59,036 bases of DNA from an uncultured Bacteroidota bacterium (lineage in GTDB: Bacteria; Bacteroidota; Bacteroidia; UKL13-3). The stretch spans positions 1-59,036 of the forward strand of contig CAIUDH010000064.1 in NCBI GenBank assembly GCA_903897855.1, given 5' to 3'. Within the stretch, counting starts at the first letter, position 1. Each line of letters opens with the position of its first letter. This document shows, piece after piece, positions 45,677 to 55,723 of this stretch. The position numbers and the translations under genes are program-made. Under the pieces are notes generated by a model. It had not been told where the DNA came from. It made no database searches and saw nothing but the letters and a program-made list of their open reading frames with translations.

Positions 45677-47739
45677 GATTTTACGATTTCTATTTTAACG
45701 ATGGGGTTATAAAATTTTACTAATAAAATTTCGAGAGCCAAAAACAATAACGTGAGCATCACAAACCATTTCCATAAACTACTTCTAAACTGAGTCTCAG
45801 AGATGGCTTTTTCGGCGACATTGCTCACGGCATTTAAATAATGCACCTGATGCGAAGCAAGCTCCGATTCCAGCTGATTTCCACTATAATATTTAAGCGC
45901 ACTTTCTGCTCTACTATAATTAAACGCGATACTTTGAAATACGGTGTCAATCCCTTTTCGAGGTTTGAAAGTATAGATTCCGCTTGCACTCAGGAAAGGA
46001 ACATACAGGGTGCTCTTCCCTTGAACGTTGACAATCTCTGGTATGATTTCAATACTGCTGCTCATCAACGCTGGCATCTCCTCTCCCGACTTTATCGGTT
46101 GATGGAGTGTCACCATTTTGTCTCTTCCTATAATACTATACAGTGGCAACTGTTTATTGCCAAGGAGAGCCATCTTATACATGATGGGCACAAATAATGC
46201 ATGCTTAGGTAAGCTGGTCCATTCAGTGCTAAATGGGTCTGCACTCAAGTAAATCACCCCTTCTTTGAGTTTGTATTTACAAAGGAATGCATCGCCATTA
46301 TTTAACCTCAGCAAAACTTCTTGGTTCGGCACTAGGGCTTGATTGAGGGTGTAATGTTTAAACATTTCAGGCAAATCGGTATTGGCTTGTTTATTCTCAA
46401 ACACATCACTGAATAAAATATTCTGGGTATTGATCTCACTAAGCTTTTGCTTCGTATTATCAATGCCGTCGAAAACATTTACTTGCATTGCCTGTAAAAA
46501 CTTATTATATGCAGGCACCATCGCCCGCGCTGTGCTATTAGGTAATATTAATAAGCTGCCCCCTTTTTCTACATACTGTTTTAGCTGCTGTTGCAAGCCA
46601 CTACTCACTTCTTGCACCTCATTTAAAATAATCAGTTTAAATTTCTTAAACTCGTCGTAGTTTATGCTCTTAGCACTTACTTGTTTTATGTTGAAATAAG
46701 CATTGCTTTCATACACGGCCTTGATATATAAGTTCTTTTCCTTATCGTTAATGCTCAACACCGGTATTTGAGGATCTACGTTGAAAGTGAAAAATAAATT
46801 ATCGTCAAAGGTGATGGGGTGATCTGTAATAGAAAGTTCTGCCGAATTCCAGCCACCCAGACTTACGGTGATATTCATCTCCACGATGGTGGTCGAGTTT
46901 TTGTTTACATTATAAGAAGCAAGGGCTTTTTGTACATTATTCAATTTAAGATTCAAGGAGCCATTTTCAACATCGCTGGAGGATACATTCTGAATTCGCA
47001 CTTTCAACTTATTGCTTTCATTGAGAGCCACATAAGGCGTTTCAAACCAACAGCTATCGATGTAAATATTCTGTTGAGCATTGGGTTGCAGATTATAGGC
47101 CTGAATGTTTAATGTACTATCATTCGGAATCTCTTTCAAATCTACCCCGGTCATTTGAAAATCACTAAGCCAATATACTTGCTTCTTTCCTTGGGCATTA
47201 CTCATACACTCTTTCTGACGGTTTAAAACCTCGCTTAAGGTATGGCATTGCGGAGTCAGCTTCACCTCATCTACCAACTTCAAAAATTCGTCGCGACTAA
47301 TTAACCGTTGATGTCGGCCTTCAAAATCATTGGTGATGAGTTGAAACAAATCACTGTTCCGAAAATAACGTGCAATATCACGGGATTTGTTTTTAGCCTG
47401 CTCGAGCAATTCCCCTTCTGCTCCTTTAGCACCCATACTGAATGAATTATCGATATAGATACTCACTACATTATCGCCCGCCACTTGATTATTCTGTAGC
47501 TTTTTAATATAGGGTTGAGCAAAAGCAAAAACAAGGCTGGCCAACGCCAAACAGCGAGCCAGTAATATCAAAAGGTGCTTCAGCCTCTGCTTTGATTGTG
47601 TTTCCTCTTTAAGCTCTTGCAAAAAGCGCACATTGGTAAAATAGAGCTTTTTATACCTTCTAAAATTAAATAAATGGATGATGATGGGAATACCCAGTGC
47701 TGCTAGAGCCCAAAGAAACGCAGGATACAGGAACGACAT
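45673..47739 (-). CDS. BatA-like membrane protein with von Willebrand A domain
   Basis: A 688-residue protein. The N-terminal BatA domain (about 1-80) carries FLYPAFLWALAALGIPIIIHLFNFRR and two membrane segments. A VWA domain follows, with VSIYIDNSFSMG (the MIDAS DxSxS) near residue 100. A long periplasmic/extracytoplasmic beta-rich part comes next, then a single C-terminal membrane segment (WKWFVMLTLLFLALEILLVKF). Related Bacteroidota proteins have been called aerotolerance (Bat) proteins; their role is not settled. It shares a four-base overlap with the dihydroorotase-like gene. Confidence 0.88.
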   Translation of the reverse strand: MSFLYPAFLWALAALGIPIIIHLFNFRRYKKLYFTNVRFLQELKEETQSKQRLKHLLILLARCLALASLVFAFAQPYIKKLQNNQVAGDNVVSIYIDNSFSMGAKGAEGELLEQAKNKSRDIARYFRNSDLFQLITNDFEGRHQRLISRDEFLKLVDEVKLTPQCHTLSEVLNRQKECMSNAQGKKQVYWLSDFQMTGVDLKEIPNDSTLNIQAYNLQPNAQQNIYIDSCWFETPYVALNESNKLKVRIQNVSSSDVENGSLNLKLNNVQKALASYNVNKNSTTIVEMNITVSLGGWNSAELSITDHPITFDDNLFFTFNVDPQIPVLSINDKEKNLYIKAVYESNAYFNIKQVSAKSINYDEFKKFKLIILNEVQEVSSGLQQQLKQYVEKGGSLLILPNSTARAMVPAYNKFLQAMQVNVFDGIDNTKQKLSEINTQNILFSDVFENKQANTDLPEMFKHYTLNQALVPNQEVLLRLNNGDAFLCKYKLKEGVIYLSADPFSTEWTSLPKHALFVPIMYKMALLGNKQLPLYSIIGRDKMVTLHQPIKSGEEMPALMSSSIEIIPEIVNVQGKSTLYVPFLSASGIYTFKPRKGIDTVFQSIAFNYSRAESALKYYSGNQLESELASHQVHYLNAVSNVAEKAISETQFRSSLWKWFVMLTLLFLALEILLVKFYNPIVKIEIVKS

Positions 47740-47845
47740 TAAATGGCGAATATATAGAATTTGTGTTGGAGCACAAAGAAAATTAAATACAGAATTTTTA
47801 GGAAAAGATATTTATATTGATGGATGCCGACCAGAAGCGCTTTTT

Positions 47846-48589
47846 TTAGCTGTAGCTCTTTAATTCACAGGTCTTACCATCGAATACAGCATAAGAGAAA
47901 TACTTCACCCAATCGCCTAAATTAATATATGTAGAGTTTAATCCGACAGGTTTTTGAAGGGGCAGATGACGATGCCCAAAAACAAAATAATCGATATGCT
48001 CTCTGCTTAATATTTCATGGCAATAAATAAAGAGGCTCTCTTTTGTATCGCCTAGCCAAACTGCGTCGGTTGTTCCGGTTGCGATACGGCTTCGTCGACT
48101 AAAAAAATTAGCTACCCCTAAGCCAATATCGGGATGGATCCAACCAAAGAACCACTGACAAACTTTACTCGCAAATATCTTCTTAATGAACTTATAGCCG
48201 ACATCGCCAGGCCCTAGTCCGTCGCCATGTCCGATTAAAAACTTCTTGCCTTCCCACTCTCGTTCAATATTATGTCGATATACCGGAATGTTTAATTCCT
48301 TCTCAAAATAGCCAAACATCCACATGTCATGATTGCCCGTAAAGGCCGATATTTTGATTCCACTATCGCTGAGTTGAGCCAACGTTCCGAGTAAACGAAC
48401 ATAGCCCTTAGGCACTACTGTTTTATACTCAAACCACATATCAAAAATATCGCCGACCAAAAAAATCTCTTCGGCATCATCCTTAATGGAGTTTAAGAAC
48501 TTGCACAGCATTTTCTCGCGATCACGACTACTTTCGTAAGTGGGCACACCTAAATGAAAATCTGAAATGAAATAGATATTCTTCACCAT
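47846..48589 (-). CDS. lpxH: UDP-2,3-diacylglucosamine diphosphatase
   Basis: LpxH cuts UDP-2,3-diacylglucosamine to lipid X in lipid A synthesis, at the inner face of the inner membrane. The 247-residue calcineurin-type phosphoesterase has the metal motifs DFHLG (11-15), GDIFDMW, GNHDMW, IGHGD and FGHRH in the right order. LpxH and the LpxG/LpxI alternatives share no such set, though other UDP-sugar phosphoesterases of the family would look similar. It is a single-gene unit. Confidence 0.9.
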   Translation of the reverse strand: MVKNIYFISDFHLGVPTYESSRDREKMLCKFLNSIKDDAEEIFLVGDIFDMWFEYKTVVPKGYVRLLGTLAQLSDSGIKISAFTGNHDMWMFGYFEKELNIPVYRHNIEREWEGKKFLIGHGDGLGPGDVGYKFIKKIFASKVCQWFFGWIHPDIGLGVANFFSRRSRIATGTTDAVWLGDTKESLFIYCHEILSREHIDYFVFGHRHLPLQKPVGLNSTYINLGDWVKYFSYAVFDGKTCELKSYS

Positions 48590-48757
48590 CGTAGAGGCAA
48601 AGTAAATACAAAATCATCAAGAAGGACTAAATTTTTTGGTGTCGTACAGTAAGATACGAATTGAACAATTCATCATTTACAACCAATCAAGCGCTGAAGG
48701 GATCAAAAAGATAAGAAATTCCAGGGTGTTACAAGGTGTTTTTGGCCGACATCCTTA

Positions 48758-49198
48758 TTAAAAAATATTCTCGTTCTCCAGTTCTTCCTCAGCGGCCTTT
48801 TTGACACCAGGCTTTGTCCCTTTGGGATTCCCATTCCCTTTTTGGCTTTTTCCTGCTTCTTTCATCTCCTGCATTTTTTTATCATATAAAACAACTTGTT
48901 CAGGACTCAGGATAGCTTTGAAAGCGTCAATGCCATTTTTACGAGCACTACTCATGGCCCTGTTTCTTGACTTTTTTTCCATGCTAGAATCGGCCCGTAC
49001 CTGCTCCAATCTTGTAAACATCCCTAGGATTTCCGGCTCTGCTTTGGTTTGTTGCTCGGAGGTTAAATTAAGTTCTCGCCCCCAGCGCATTATAAACTTT
49101 TGAGTTTTTTCGGAAGGGGATAAATTATCCCTTTTCGCTTTCTGTGAAAACGAGGTGATACAAAACAAGAGCGCTACAGCTACTAATAAATTTCTCAT
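48758..49198 (-). CDS. Spy/CpxP-like periplasmic protein
   Basis: A 146-residue exported protein: signal peptide RNLLVAVALLFCITSFSQ, then a helical part with LNLTSEQQTKAEPEI and a second ILSPEQVVLYDKKMQEM. Two LTxxQ/LSPEQ motifs are typical of Spy/CpxP-like envelope-stress chaperones and of Bacteroidota small proteins of that style. The tail is Lys/Gly-rich, then acidic. The closest named role is a periplasmic chaperone, but this is inference. It precedes the large protease gene's stop by 144 bases and probably has its own promoter. Confidence 0.72.
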   Translation of the reverse strand: MRNLLVAVALLFCITSFSQKAKRDNLSPSEKTQKFIMRWGRELNLTSEQQTKAEPEILGMFTRLEQVRADSSMEKKSRNRAMSSARKNGIDAFKAILSPEQVVLYDKKMQEMKEAGKSQKGNGNPKGTKPGVKKAAEEELENENIF

Positions 49199-49342
49199 GA
49201 TAATAAAACTAATTTTTTAAAATAGGTAATGTCTTGGATGCACAACTTCATAAAGGGTTTAATCCAAGGGCGAATCATTCACGCCACTGCCTTACCACTC
49301 GATTTCAACGTATTCTGAAATGCAGGATTTAGATCCAACAGA

Positions 49343-52300
49343 TTATTGTTTTATCAGTCGCACAAAATCCACTTCATCTTTATAGATGAGCTTCATCATA
49401 TAATTACCAGGTGCTAGCATTTCAGTGTTTAAATGGGTCTTGGGCTCCACTGAAGTTCGCGATTCTACTTCTCTTCCCAAGGCATCAAAAAGTATTAATT
49501 TCAAAGGCGTTACCGCTTCGAAGGTGAGATAAATTTGGTCTTGAAAAGGATTGGGAGAAACACTGAACCTGTTGATTTGTGTGCCTCGAATACCATTATT
49601 AAAATAAATAACCACGGTATCACAATATTCTGAATCGCAACCTGTAAATGTTTGAATTTTTAAACACACCTTATAACTTCCTTTTGTTTTATACCGATGG
49701 TTAGGCTGAAATTCTGAGGTGGTATCGCCATCGCCGAAGTGCCAGAGATAACTCTTGTAACCCGACTGTTCAGCCATGAAAAAAGCATAGTCTTGTCCGT
49801 TACTGTAGGAATTGGAAAACAACGGGTTGGGTTTTTCTATATACACCGTTATAGAGTCAGAAGCACTTGCAATGGTACAACCATCTTTTAGTGTAACCAC
49901 ATAACGTGCCGTAACCGGAGTAGAAACTGTAATCTGTTTCGTGGTTCCAATTACTGTGGCACTGCCCGACAAACGCCATTGGTACGTGTAGTTTTTTAAC
50001 ACGCCGCCGAAGGGGGTTGCATTGAGTTGGACCACCGCATTGGCACATACATTGGTAGAAGGTGATTTTGATGTTGTAACCGATAATTTGCTCCGCATCG
50101 GAATCTTGAATTTTAAAGTATCATTGATAGCCGTGCAACTGTCGACGAGAACAAGAATGTAATTGTTATTCGGATTTACAATTGTTGTAAATTGATTATT
50201 CAATCCACTTTGTAATATAAAATTATTATTGGCATCAATAAAGGTATACGTATACGTCGAATCGCCGCCAGAACCGCTGGCCGTGATGGTTGCCTGTGCC
50301 CCAATACAAACGGTATCCGGATTGACCTGCCGGGTAACATGCAGCCCCGGACGTACATATACAATAATGCTCGCCGTATCCTGACGCAGCGTACAGCTAT
50401 CGGTTACAAAAACTTTATAGGTGGTGGTGGTGGTGGGAGTTACAGAAACGCTATTTACCTTTGAATATTGGAACAAAGTGGTCCCCGCCAACCATCCATA
50501 AGTATAATTACCATTCCCTCCTGAAGCAATGGCAGTAAGGGATGCAGAATTTCCTTTACAGAGCGGAATATAACTATTTGCGGTGATGCTAAGTGGAAGC
50601 AAAACATCCAAACTTACACTGTCATACGCACCAGTGGATGAACAACTATCCCATAAGAACACCTTATAATTGGTGAGTACGGTTGGTGATACCATGAGCA
50701 CAGGAGAGTGTGACCGTTGTAAAACCACACCATTAAGTTGCCACTCGAAAGTATACTTTGCTGTATCGCCTCCGGTGCCAACGGCACTTAGGGAGGCATT
50801 CACACCTAAACAAATAGTGGTCCCGCCTGTGGCTGTTAATGCCAGTGGTGCTTTCACTGTGAGTATCGCACTATCACTTAAAATATTGGAAGAACAAGTA
50901 TTGGAGGCCTTCATTCGATAGCTCCAACCATTACTTGAATAGGCCACACCCGGCAAAATTAAATCGGGGCGAATGGAGTCCACCAAATCGAGCCAGCCAT
51001 TGGTTCCGTCATTATATTGCCATTGATAGTTGCTGACGCTTTGGGAAGGTGCGGTGGCATGAAATTGCGCTGTGGCACCCGAACAAACCGTTATATCCAT
51101 GGGGTGCTTTGTGAATTTAAGAGTGGTATCAACCAAAAGTTTTAGGGTGTCGGTGTACTGAAAATTTTGACAACTATTATAAAAATAACATCTTATCCTG
51201 TAATTATTCATCGAGGTATTTACCATAAAGGAAAATACCGTATCCGTGACGAGTGGAATATTCACAAAAGTTTTACCCGTGTCGATACTTACTTGCCATT
51301 GTTGAAGTACAGTAGCGGTGCCAATCGCTTTGGATTTTAGCGTTACCAGTGTGCCACTACATACTGGTTGTACCGTGGGCTGAAGCGTCACCTCGGGAGG
51401 TAATGGAGCCGCCGTGGGAGTAAAAAAAGCTGCGATGGCTCTCTCGCCATAAAAGTTGCCAAATTTACAGCGGATGGAGAACCAATATTTCACGCCATTC
51501 GTTAAATTCCGGACTGTATAAAAAGTATCGATGGTTTGCCCAACCGATTGCATTGTACCATTATTATACTGCATCACGTTATAACCTGCAGCGCCTGTAA
51601 CTTTTTTCCACTTTAAGGTTACTTGTTTATCACAGGTAACCCCCTTGATAGAATCGATAACAGCTCCAATTGTAAAAGTAGAATCTGATTTATCAACATA
51701 GGCTCCAGCAGTAATACGAATACGCGCTTGGTTTGAAATCGCATTGGGCACGCTCCAATTATAATTCTTTAAAGCTACACTCACGCCCGTAGCCATGGCC
51801 GTCCAAGTAGCACCGTCATCTAAAGTATAATCGATATTACAGGTACTTCCAACCCCTGCCGCATCCCACTTAATAATATAATTCTTTAGTGGGGTTAACA
51901 TCTCTCCACCATTGGGAAATACCATCGTAATCGCTTTGGCAACACGTTCATAGGTATAGGCATATATTTGAGGACCAAAAGGCACGCTTCTTCCAGCGAT
52001 GATTATTTTATAATAGCCTTGCGATGGTGCATCGATAGTTACCTGTTCAATATTATTCACTGAATCGATGCCGCGAACAGCCAAGCTACTTCTGTTTTGA
52101 GTATCCAAAACCCAGGGGCGAATCGTATCGTTAGCAGGGGTAATAATATAAAGATCGAGATCGTTTACCAAAGCTTTGGAAGCTAATATGGCCGCCTCTT
52201 TATCGCTCCAAGCAAGGGCAAATTTAAGTTGTTGCAATCCGAAACCAACCAAAATGCTGTCGAGGTTCAAATTACCATTTGAGACGCTATCCACCTTATA

Positions 52301-53818
52301 TCGATTTTGCTCAATGGCTTTAACTGCTGTAAGCGCGTTGATTCGTCCGAAACCAGATTTAAAATCGGGTCCCACATTCAAGACATCATCAGCAGAATTG
52401 GCCAAAATAACACGCATCAAAGAAGCTTGAGGATGGTTGCCCGAATTTAATTGATGATATCGTTGCACCAATTGTGCTAAGGTGCCACTGGTACCCGGAC
52501 AAGCCATAGAAGTACCGTTCCAGCCTCCTGCATAAAGATTTCCATTTTGTGTTGAGTACACATTCACGCCAACAGCGCAAACTTCCGGCTTTATTCGTCC
52601 ATCGCGTACCGGCCCCCAACTGCTGAAGCTACTCATGGCATCCTGATCGGTGAGTGCACCGACACTAATAATATTTTTGGCTGATTGAAACCCACTGAAC
52701 ACCGTACGATAGCCCCCCAGGCCACATAACGACTGCGAATTTCCTGCCGCGAACACATGTATTAAATTCGGATGATTTCGCACTAAAATATCTAAATCAT
52801 GACTCACATCGTCATAGCGTCCGCGATACTTACACGAATCATCTGCATCGCCGTATCCATAGCTGTTTTGTGTGATCATCACATTGTTAAAACGCACACC
52901 ACTATCCATTTGGCTGATAATATCTCCATAAAAATTCCAGCTAAAAACCTTGGCGTTTGGTGCCATTCCCAAAGCATATGGATTAATATTTCCGGCTCCC
53001 GCCATCGTTCCGCATACATGAGTGGCATGCTGGCCATTGATACTGTTTTTATACACATTCATTCGAGTCACACGAGGCGTATCAATGTCAAGATGAGCGC
53101 CAGCGCCTTCTCCATCCCATTCGCCGAGCACTACACTATCGCCTCTAAGATTACGCCCCAAACTGCTGCCGATGGTACTGCTCCGATGATTTGTTTTGCC
53201 TGGAAGATTGTCGGTTACGGGTATGGGTTGAGGCCAATCAATAATTTTAACGGCAGCATTCGAGCTAAACAACAGCAGTTTGTCTTCCCTAATTGACAGC
53301 TTGATTCTATGAAACGTTTGGCTTGCACTTAACACGACTCCCCATTCGTTTGCAAAATTCGAAAACTTTATAATATCGATATCGTCCTGACAATAAACAT
53401 ATAAAATTAAATTCCTTTTGGAGGTGTTTGAAAGGGGTGCTAATCGATGAATAATATTATCGGACAACTTTTCATTCTCAAAGATTATGTTACTTACAAA
53501 ATATTTGTGCTGACTAAGATAAAGCAGGCTTTCTGCGTTGGTGGGTAATGATAGCAGATAAACGCCGTGAGGAATGTATTCTAAAAATTTTATGCCGTTC
53601 AATTCAGCCTCTTGTTTTTCTAACGTGGTAGGTATCGAAGAGAGTTTGATATACGCATAGCTCCTCCCATCAAAAGAATTTGAATTGAAAAAAGAAGTGA
53701 AATGCACACTTGAAATAGGGAATTCACTAACTATCCTGTTGGTGTAAATAGTATTTTGAGCTTCAATCTCACCCCACAACAAGCAAACCAGAAAAACCAA
53801 ATAGCGCAGTAGTCTCAT
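49343..53818 (-). CDS. T9SS-exported subtilisin-like serine protease, multidomain
   Basis: A 1491-residue surface or secreted S8 peptidase. Signal peptide to about residue 20; an N-terminal propeptide-like region follows. The catalytic domain (about 215-500) has Asp235 (LGEWDGEGAG), His264 (NGQHATHVCG), Asn360 (FAAGNS) and Ser437 (NGTSMACPGTSG). Next come a C-terminal beta domain, a GEMLTPL...WDAAGVG segment, a fibronectin-like unit, several Ig-like repeats (many VSIDTGKTF- and CxxS-type segments) and a PKD domain (YLWHFGDGDTTSEF). The last 75 residues are a type A T9SS sorting domain (FSVSPNPFQDQIYLTF to VRLIKQ). It probably degrades proteins outside the cell. Confidence 0.93.
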   Translation of the reverse strand: MRLLRYLVFLVCLLWGEIEAQNTIYTNRIVSEFPISSVHFTSFFNSNSFDGRSYAYIKLSSIPTTLEKQEAELNGIKFLEYIPHGVYLLSLPTNAESLLYLSQHKYFVSNIIFENEKLSDNIIHRLAPLSNTSKRNLILYVYCQDDIDIIKFSNFANEWGVVLSASQTFHRIKLSIREDKLLLFSSNAAVKIIDWPQPIPVTDNLPGKTNHRSSTIGSSLGRNLRGDSVVLGEWDGEGAGAHLDIDTPRVTRMNVYKNSINGQHATHVCGTMAGAGNINPYALGMAPNAKVFSWNFYGDIISQMDSGVRFNNVMITQNSYGYGDADDSCKYRGRYDDVSHDLDILVRNHPNLIHVFAAGNSQSLCGLGGYRTVFSGFQSAKNIISVGALTDQDAMSSFSSWGPVRDGRIKPEVCAVGVNVYSTQNGNLYAGGWNGTSMACPGTSGTLAQLVQRYHQLNSGNHPQASLMRVILANSADDVLNVGPDFKSGFGRINALTAVKAIEQNRYKVDSVSNGNLNLDSILVGFGLQQLKFALAWSDKEAAILASKALVNDLDLYIITPANDTIRPWVLDTQNRSSLAVRGIDSVNNIEQVTIDAPSQGYYKIIIAGRSVPFGPQIYAYTYERVAKAITMVFPNGGEMLTPLKNYIIKWDAAGVGSTCNIDYTLDDGATWTAMATGVSVALKNYNWSVPNAISNQARIRITAGAYVDKSDSTFTIGAVIDSIKGVTCDKQVTLKWKKVTGAAGYNVMQYNNGTMQSVGQTIDTFYTVRNLTNGVKYWFSIRCKFGNFYGERAIAAFFTPTAAPLPPEVTLQPTVQPVCSGTLVTLKSKAIGTATVLQQWQVSIDTGKTFVNIPLVTDTVFSFMVNTSMNNYRIRCYFYNSCQNFQYTDTLKLLVDTTLKFTKHPMDITVCSGATAQFHATAPSQSVSNYQWQYNDGTNGWLDLVDSIRPDLILPGVAYSSNGWSYRMKASNTCSSNILSDSAILTVKAPLALTATGGTTICLGVNASLSAVGTGGDTAKYTFEWQLNGVVLQRSHSPVLMVSPTVLTNYKVFLWDSCSSTGAYDSVSLDVLLPLSITANSYIPLCKGNSASLTAIASGGNGNYTYGWLAGTTLFQYSKVNSVSVTPTTTTTYKVFVTDSCTLRQDTASIIVYVRPGLHVTRQVNPDTVCIGAQATITASGSGGDSTYTYTFIDANNNFILQSGLNNQFTTIVNPNNNYILVLVDSCTAINDTLKFKIPMRSKLSVTTSKSPSTNVCANAVVQLNATPFGGVLKNYTYQWRLSGSATVIGTTKQITVSTPVTARYVVTLKDGCTIASASDSITVYIEKPNPLFSNSYSNGQDYAFFMAEQSGYKSYLWHFGDGDTTSEFQPNHRYKTKGSYKVCLKIQTFTGCDSEYCDTVVIYFNNGIRGTQINRFSVSPNPFQDQIYLTFEAVTPLKLILFDALGREVESRTSVEPKTHLNTEMLAPGNYMMKLIYKDEVDFVRLIKQ

Positions 53819-53967
53819 ATGGTTTCAAACCTACTAAAAAAAACGCAATGTTTACGGTTTGTCAGAAATTTATTACTACTTCGTTCCTTTCCTTTAAATA
53901 CTTTGGCCCTGTTTTGAGACCCCAAATGAAGAACAATAATCCAGCCTTCAGAAACATTGGCGTCCCA

Positions 53968-54600
53968 CTATTTCATCTCATTATCCAACGAACGCCAGAG
54001 GTACATGCAAGCATACGTTCGGTATGGTTGCCATGGCTCAGCCACCTTTTCAATATCCAACTTTAATTGCTTCCCGGTAGTGGTTAAATGATACGCCTGT
54101 TTTATGGCGTTCTGGATTCCCAAATCATCCACGGGCAGTACGTTCTCTCGCACTAAGCTAAACATTAAAATCATTTCAACAGTCCACTTTCCAACGCCTT
54201 TTATTTGTGTTAAGTAGGCAATTAAATCTTCATCCGTTTTACTTCTTAACTTTTTATAATCGAGGGTTTCATCCAAGCTAAAATGGGCGATATTTTTTAG
54301 ATACCCAGCTTTTTGATAGCTCAGGCCTGCACCACGTAATTTCTCATCGTCCATTTTTAACAAGGCCTCCACCGAAGGGTATCTATCTTGGAAAAGGTTT
54401 AAAACCCTTTCCCATATGGTTGCAGCCGCTTTTACCGATAGCTGTTGTCCTGCTATGGCACGCAATAAGTTAAGATATAAATCTTTGCGTGGTATCGGTG
54501 GCGTCAAGGTCACTTTTTTGATGATTTCTTTTAGCTTCTTATCTTTATTGAGATGTTTCTTAATTTCAGGTGCAATCATAACCAGGTATTTTGATTGCAA
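53968..54600 (-). CDS. DNA-3-methyladenine glycosylase, AlkA-type HhH-GPD
   Basis: A base-excision repair enzyme removing alkylated purines. The 210-residue protein has the helix-hairpin-helix IKGVGKWTVEMILMF near 132-146 and the catalytic Asp in VLPVDDLGIQNAI near residue 158. It lacks the N-terminal domain of E. coli AlkA, which is normal for the short bacterial and yeast Mag1-like forms. Translation could start at the ATG at 54600 or at the Met eight codons in (54579); the former is kept. It is divergent from the response-regulator gene. Confidence 0.9.
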   Translation of the reverse strand: MQSKYLVMIAPEIKKHLNKDKKLKEIIKKVTLTPPIPRKDLYLNLLRAIAGQQLSVKAAATIWERVLNLFQDRYPSVEALLKMDDEKLRGAGLSYQKAGYLKNIAHFSLDETLDYKKLRSKTDEDLIAYLTQIKGVGKWTVEMILMFSLVRENVLPVDDLGIQNAIKQAYHLTTTGKQLKLDIEKVAEPWQPYRTYACMYLWRSLDNEMK

Positions 54601-54764
54601 GATAGCCTCAATTCAGCGATTCGAAGAAATTATTAAGAACGAAATGTTTAAAAAGTAAATGCTGCTTTGTCGAACCTGAAATATCATTCGCATGGGTGTA
54701 AATAAAAATGGAATGCCAAATCCTATTTGTTTATAATTTAGGGTTAAGTTGCAACGAGAATGAT

Positions 54765-54772
54765 TAAATTTG
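54765..54772 (+). promoter_or_regulatory. TAnnTTTG -7 promoter box for the response regulator
   Basis: TAAATTTG is an exact match to the consensus, 57 bases before the start codon. A TTG at 54749 is too close to be a standard -33 element. Confidence 0.45.
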
Positions 54773-54829
54773 GCACACTTGTTTTTGAAAAAAAATCAAA
54801 AACACATCCTGTTTTAAACCATTATAGTT

Positions 54830-55243
54830 ATGCAACCAATTCAAAGTGTTTTTTTAATTGATGACGAGCTCATCGTCAATATGATCAATGAAAAAATCAT
54901 TAAAAATTCAAATTCGTCAATCGAGGTAACAAAATTCTCAGATGCAAAAGTAGCCCTGGCTCAACTTATTCACATTATTGAAACTGATCCTGATCAATTT
55001 CCGGATGTAATATTTTTAGATATCAATATGCCGGGGATGAATGGGTGGGAATTTTTAGACCAATATGCTAATTTCCCTCCGTCTATTTTAGCCGTATCTA
55101 ATGTATATATGCTTACCTCCTCTATTGACTCCACCGACATTGAACACTCAAAAGAATATACCGCTGTGGTTGATTTTATCTCTAAACCCTTATCGGCGGC
55201 TTGGCTTGAAATTATCACTTCAAGAGTAAATACCATATTCTAG
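54830..55243 (+). CDS. Stand-alone response regulator receiver protein
   Basis: The 137 residues form one CheY-like receiver domain and nothing else. Acidic pair Asp11/Asp12 (FLIDDE), phosphorylation site Asp64 in IFLDINMPGMNGWEF, Thr/Ser in YMLTSS, and Lys in FISKPLS are all present. With no output domain it must act by protein-protein contact or in a phosphorelay. No histidine kinase lies in the window. Bacteroidota carry many such single-domain regulators. Confidence 0.92.
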   Translation: MQPIQSVFLIDDELIVNMINEKIIKNSNSSIEVTKFSDAKVALAQLIHIIETDPDQFPDVIFLDINMPGMNGWEFLDQYANFPPSILAVSNVYMLTSSIDSTDIEHSKEYTAVVDFISKPLSAAWLEIITSRVNTIF

Positions 55244-55355
55244 CTTGGGAATATTTTTTTGACTTGACTCTGCAGGGCACTTGTTGTCATAACTAATTCT
55301 TGAAAAAATAATTTCTAAAAAAAGGGCGATTTCTTAAAGTCTTTCAAGTTTTCCT

Positions 55356-55363
55356 TACCTTTG
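55356..55363 (+). promoter_or_regulatory. TAnnTTTG -7 promoter box for the YtxH-holin cluster
   Basis: TACCTTTG matches the consensus exactly, 51 bases before the YtxH start codon. Confidence 0.5.
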
Positions 55364-55414
55364 TTCTCCACTTATTTGTAAAGGTTAAAAAACACTTCTA
55401 AACAGATACAGATT

Positions 55415-55672
55415 ATGAGTAAAGGAAAACTAGTTGTCGGTTTAATAGCAGGCCTTGCAGTCGGAGCCTTGCTTGGGGTACTCTTTGCACCGGATAAAGG
55501 TGCTGCAACTCGTAAAAAAATTTCAGATAAAGGACAGGATTATGCCGACGAGCTCAAAGATCTGTTCGATGAGTTTATCGCCTCTGGTTCCGAAAAAGGT
55601 GCAGCAGCAAAGGAAGAAACGCCTACAGGAAATTCCAAAATGAAAGGATCGGCAGAGGACTTTGATAGCTAA
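55415..55672 (+). CDS. YtxH-like small membrane protein
   Basis: An 85-residue protein of the YtxH/gas-vesicle-protein-like family: one N-terminal glycine-rich membrane segment (KLVVGLIAGLAVGALLGVLFAPDKG), then a charged helix (RKKISDKGQDYADELKDLFDEF) and a short polar tail. The LFAPxxG motif is the family hallmark. Members are often stress-induced in other bacteria; the biochemical role is unknown. It heads a three-gene cluster, 51 bases before the next gene. Confidence 0.88.
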   Translation: MSKGKLVVGLIAGLAVGALLGVLFAPDKGAATRKKISDKGQDYADELKDLFDEFIASGSEKGAAAKEETPTGNSKMKGSAEDFDS

Positions 55673-55723
55673 GTAACATTGCTAAAAAATTCGGTCAACC
55701 TAAATAGAATTAAACTAGACGAC

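Noticed and set aside
52799-53296. 165-codon plus-strand ORF opposite the subtilase
   Set aside because: It is a shadow of the catalytic domain, with no start context or family.
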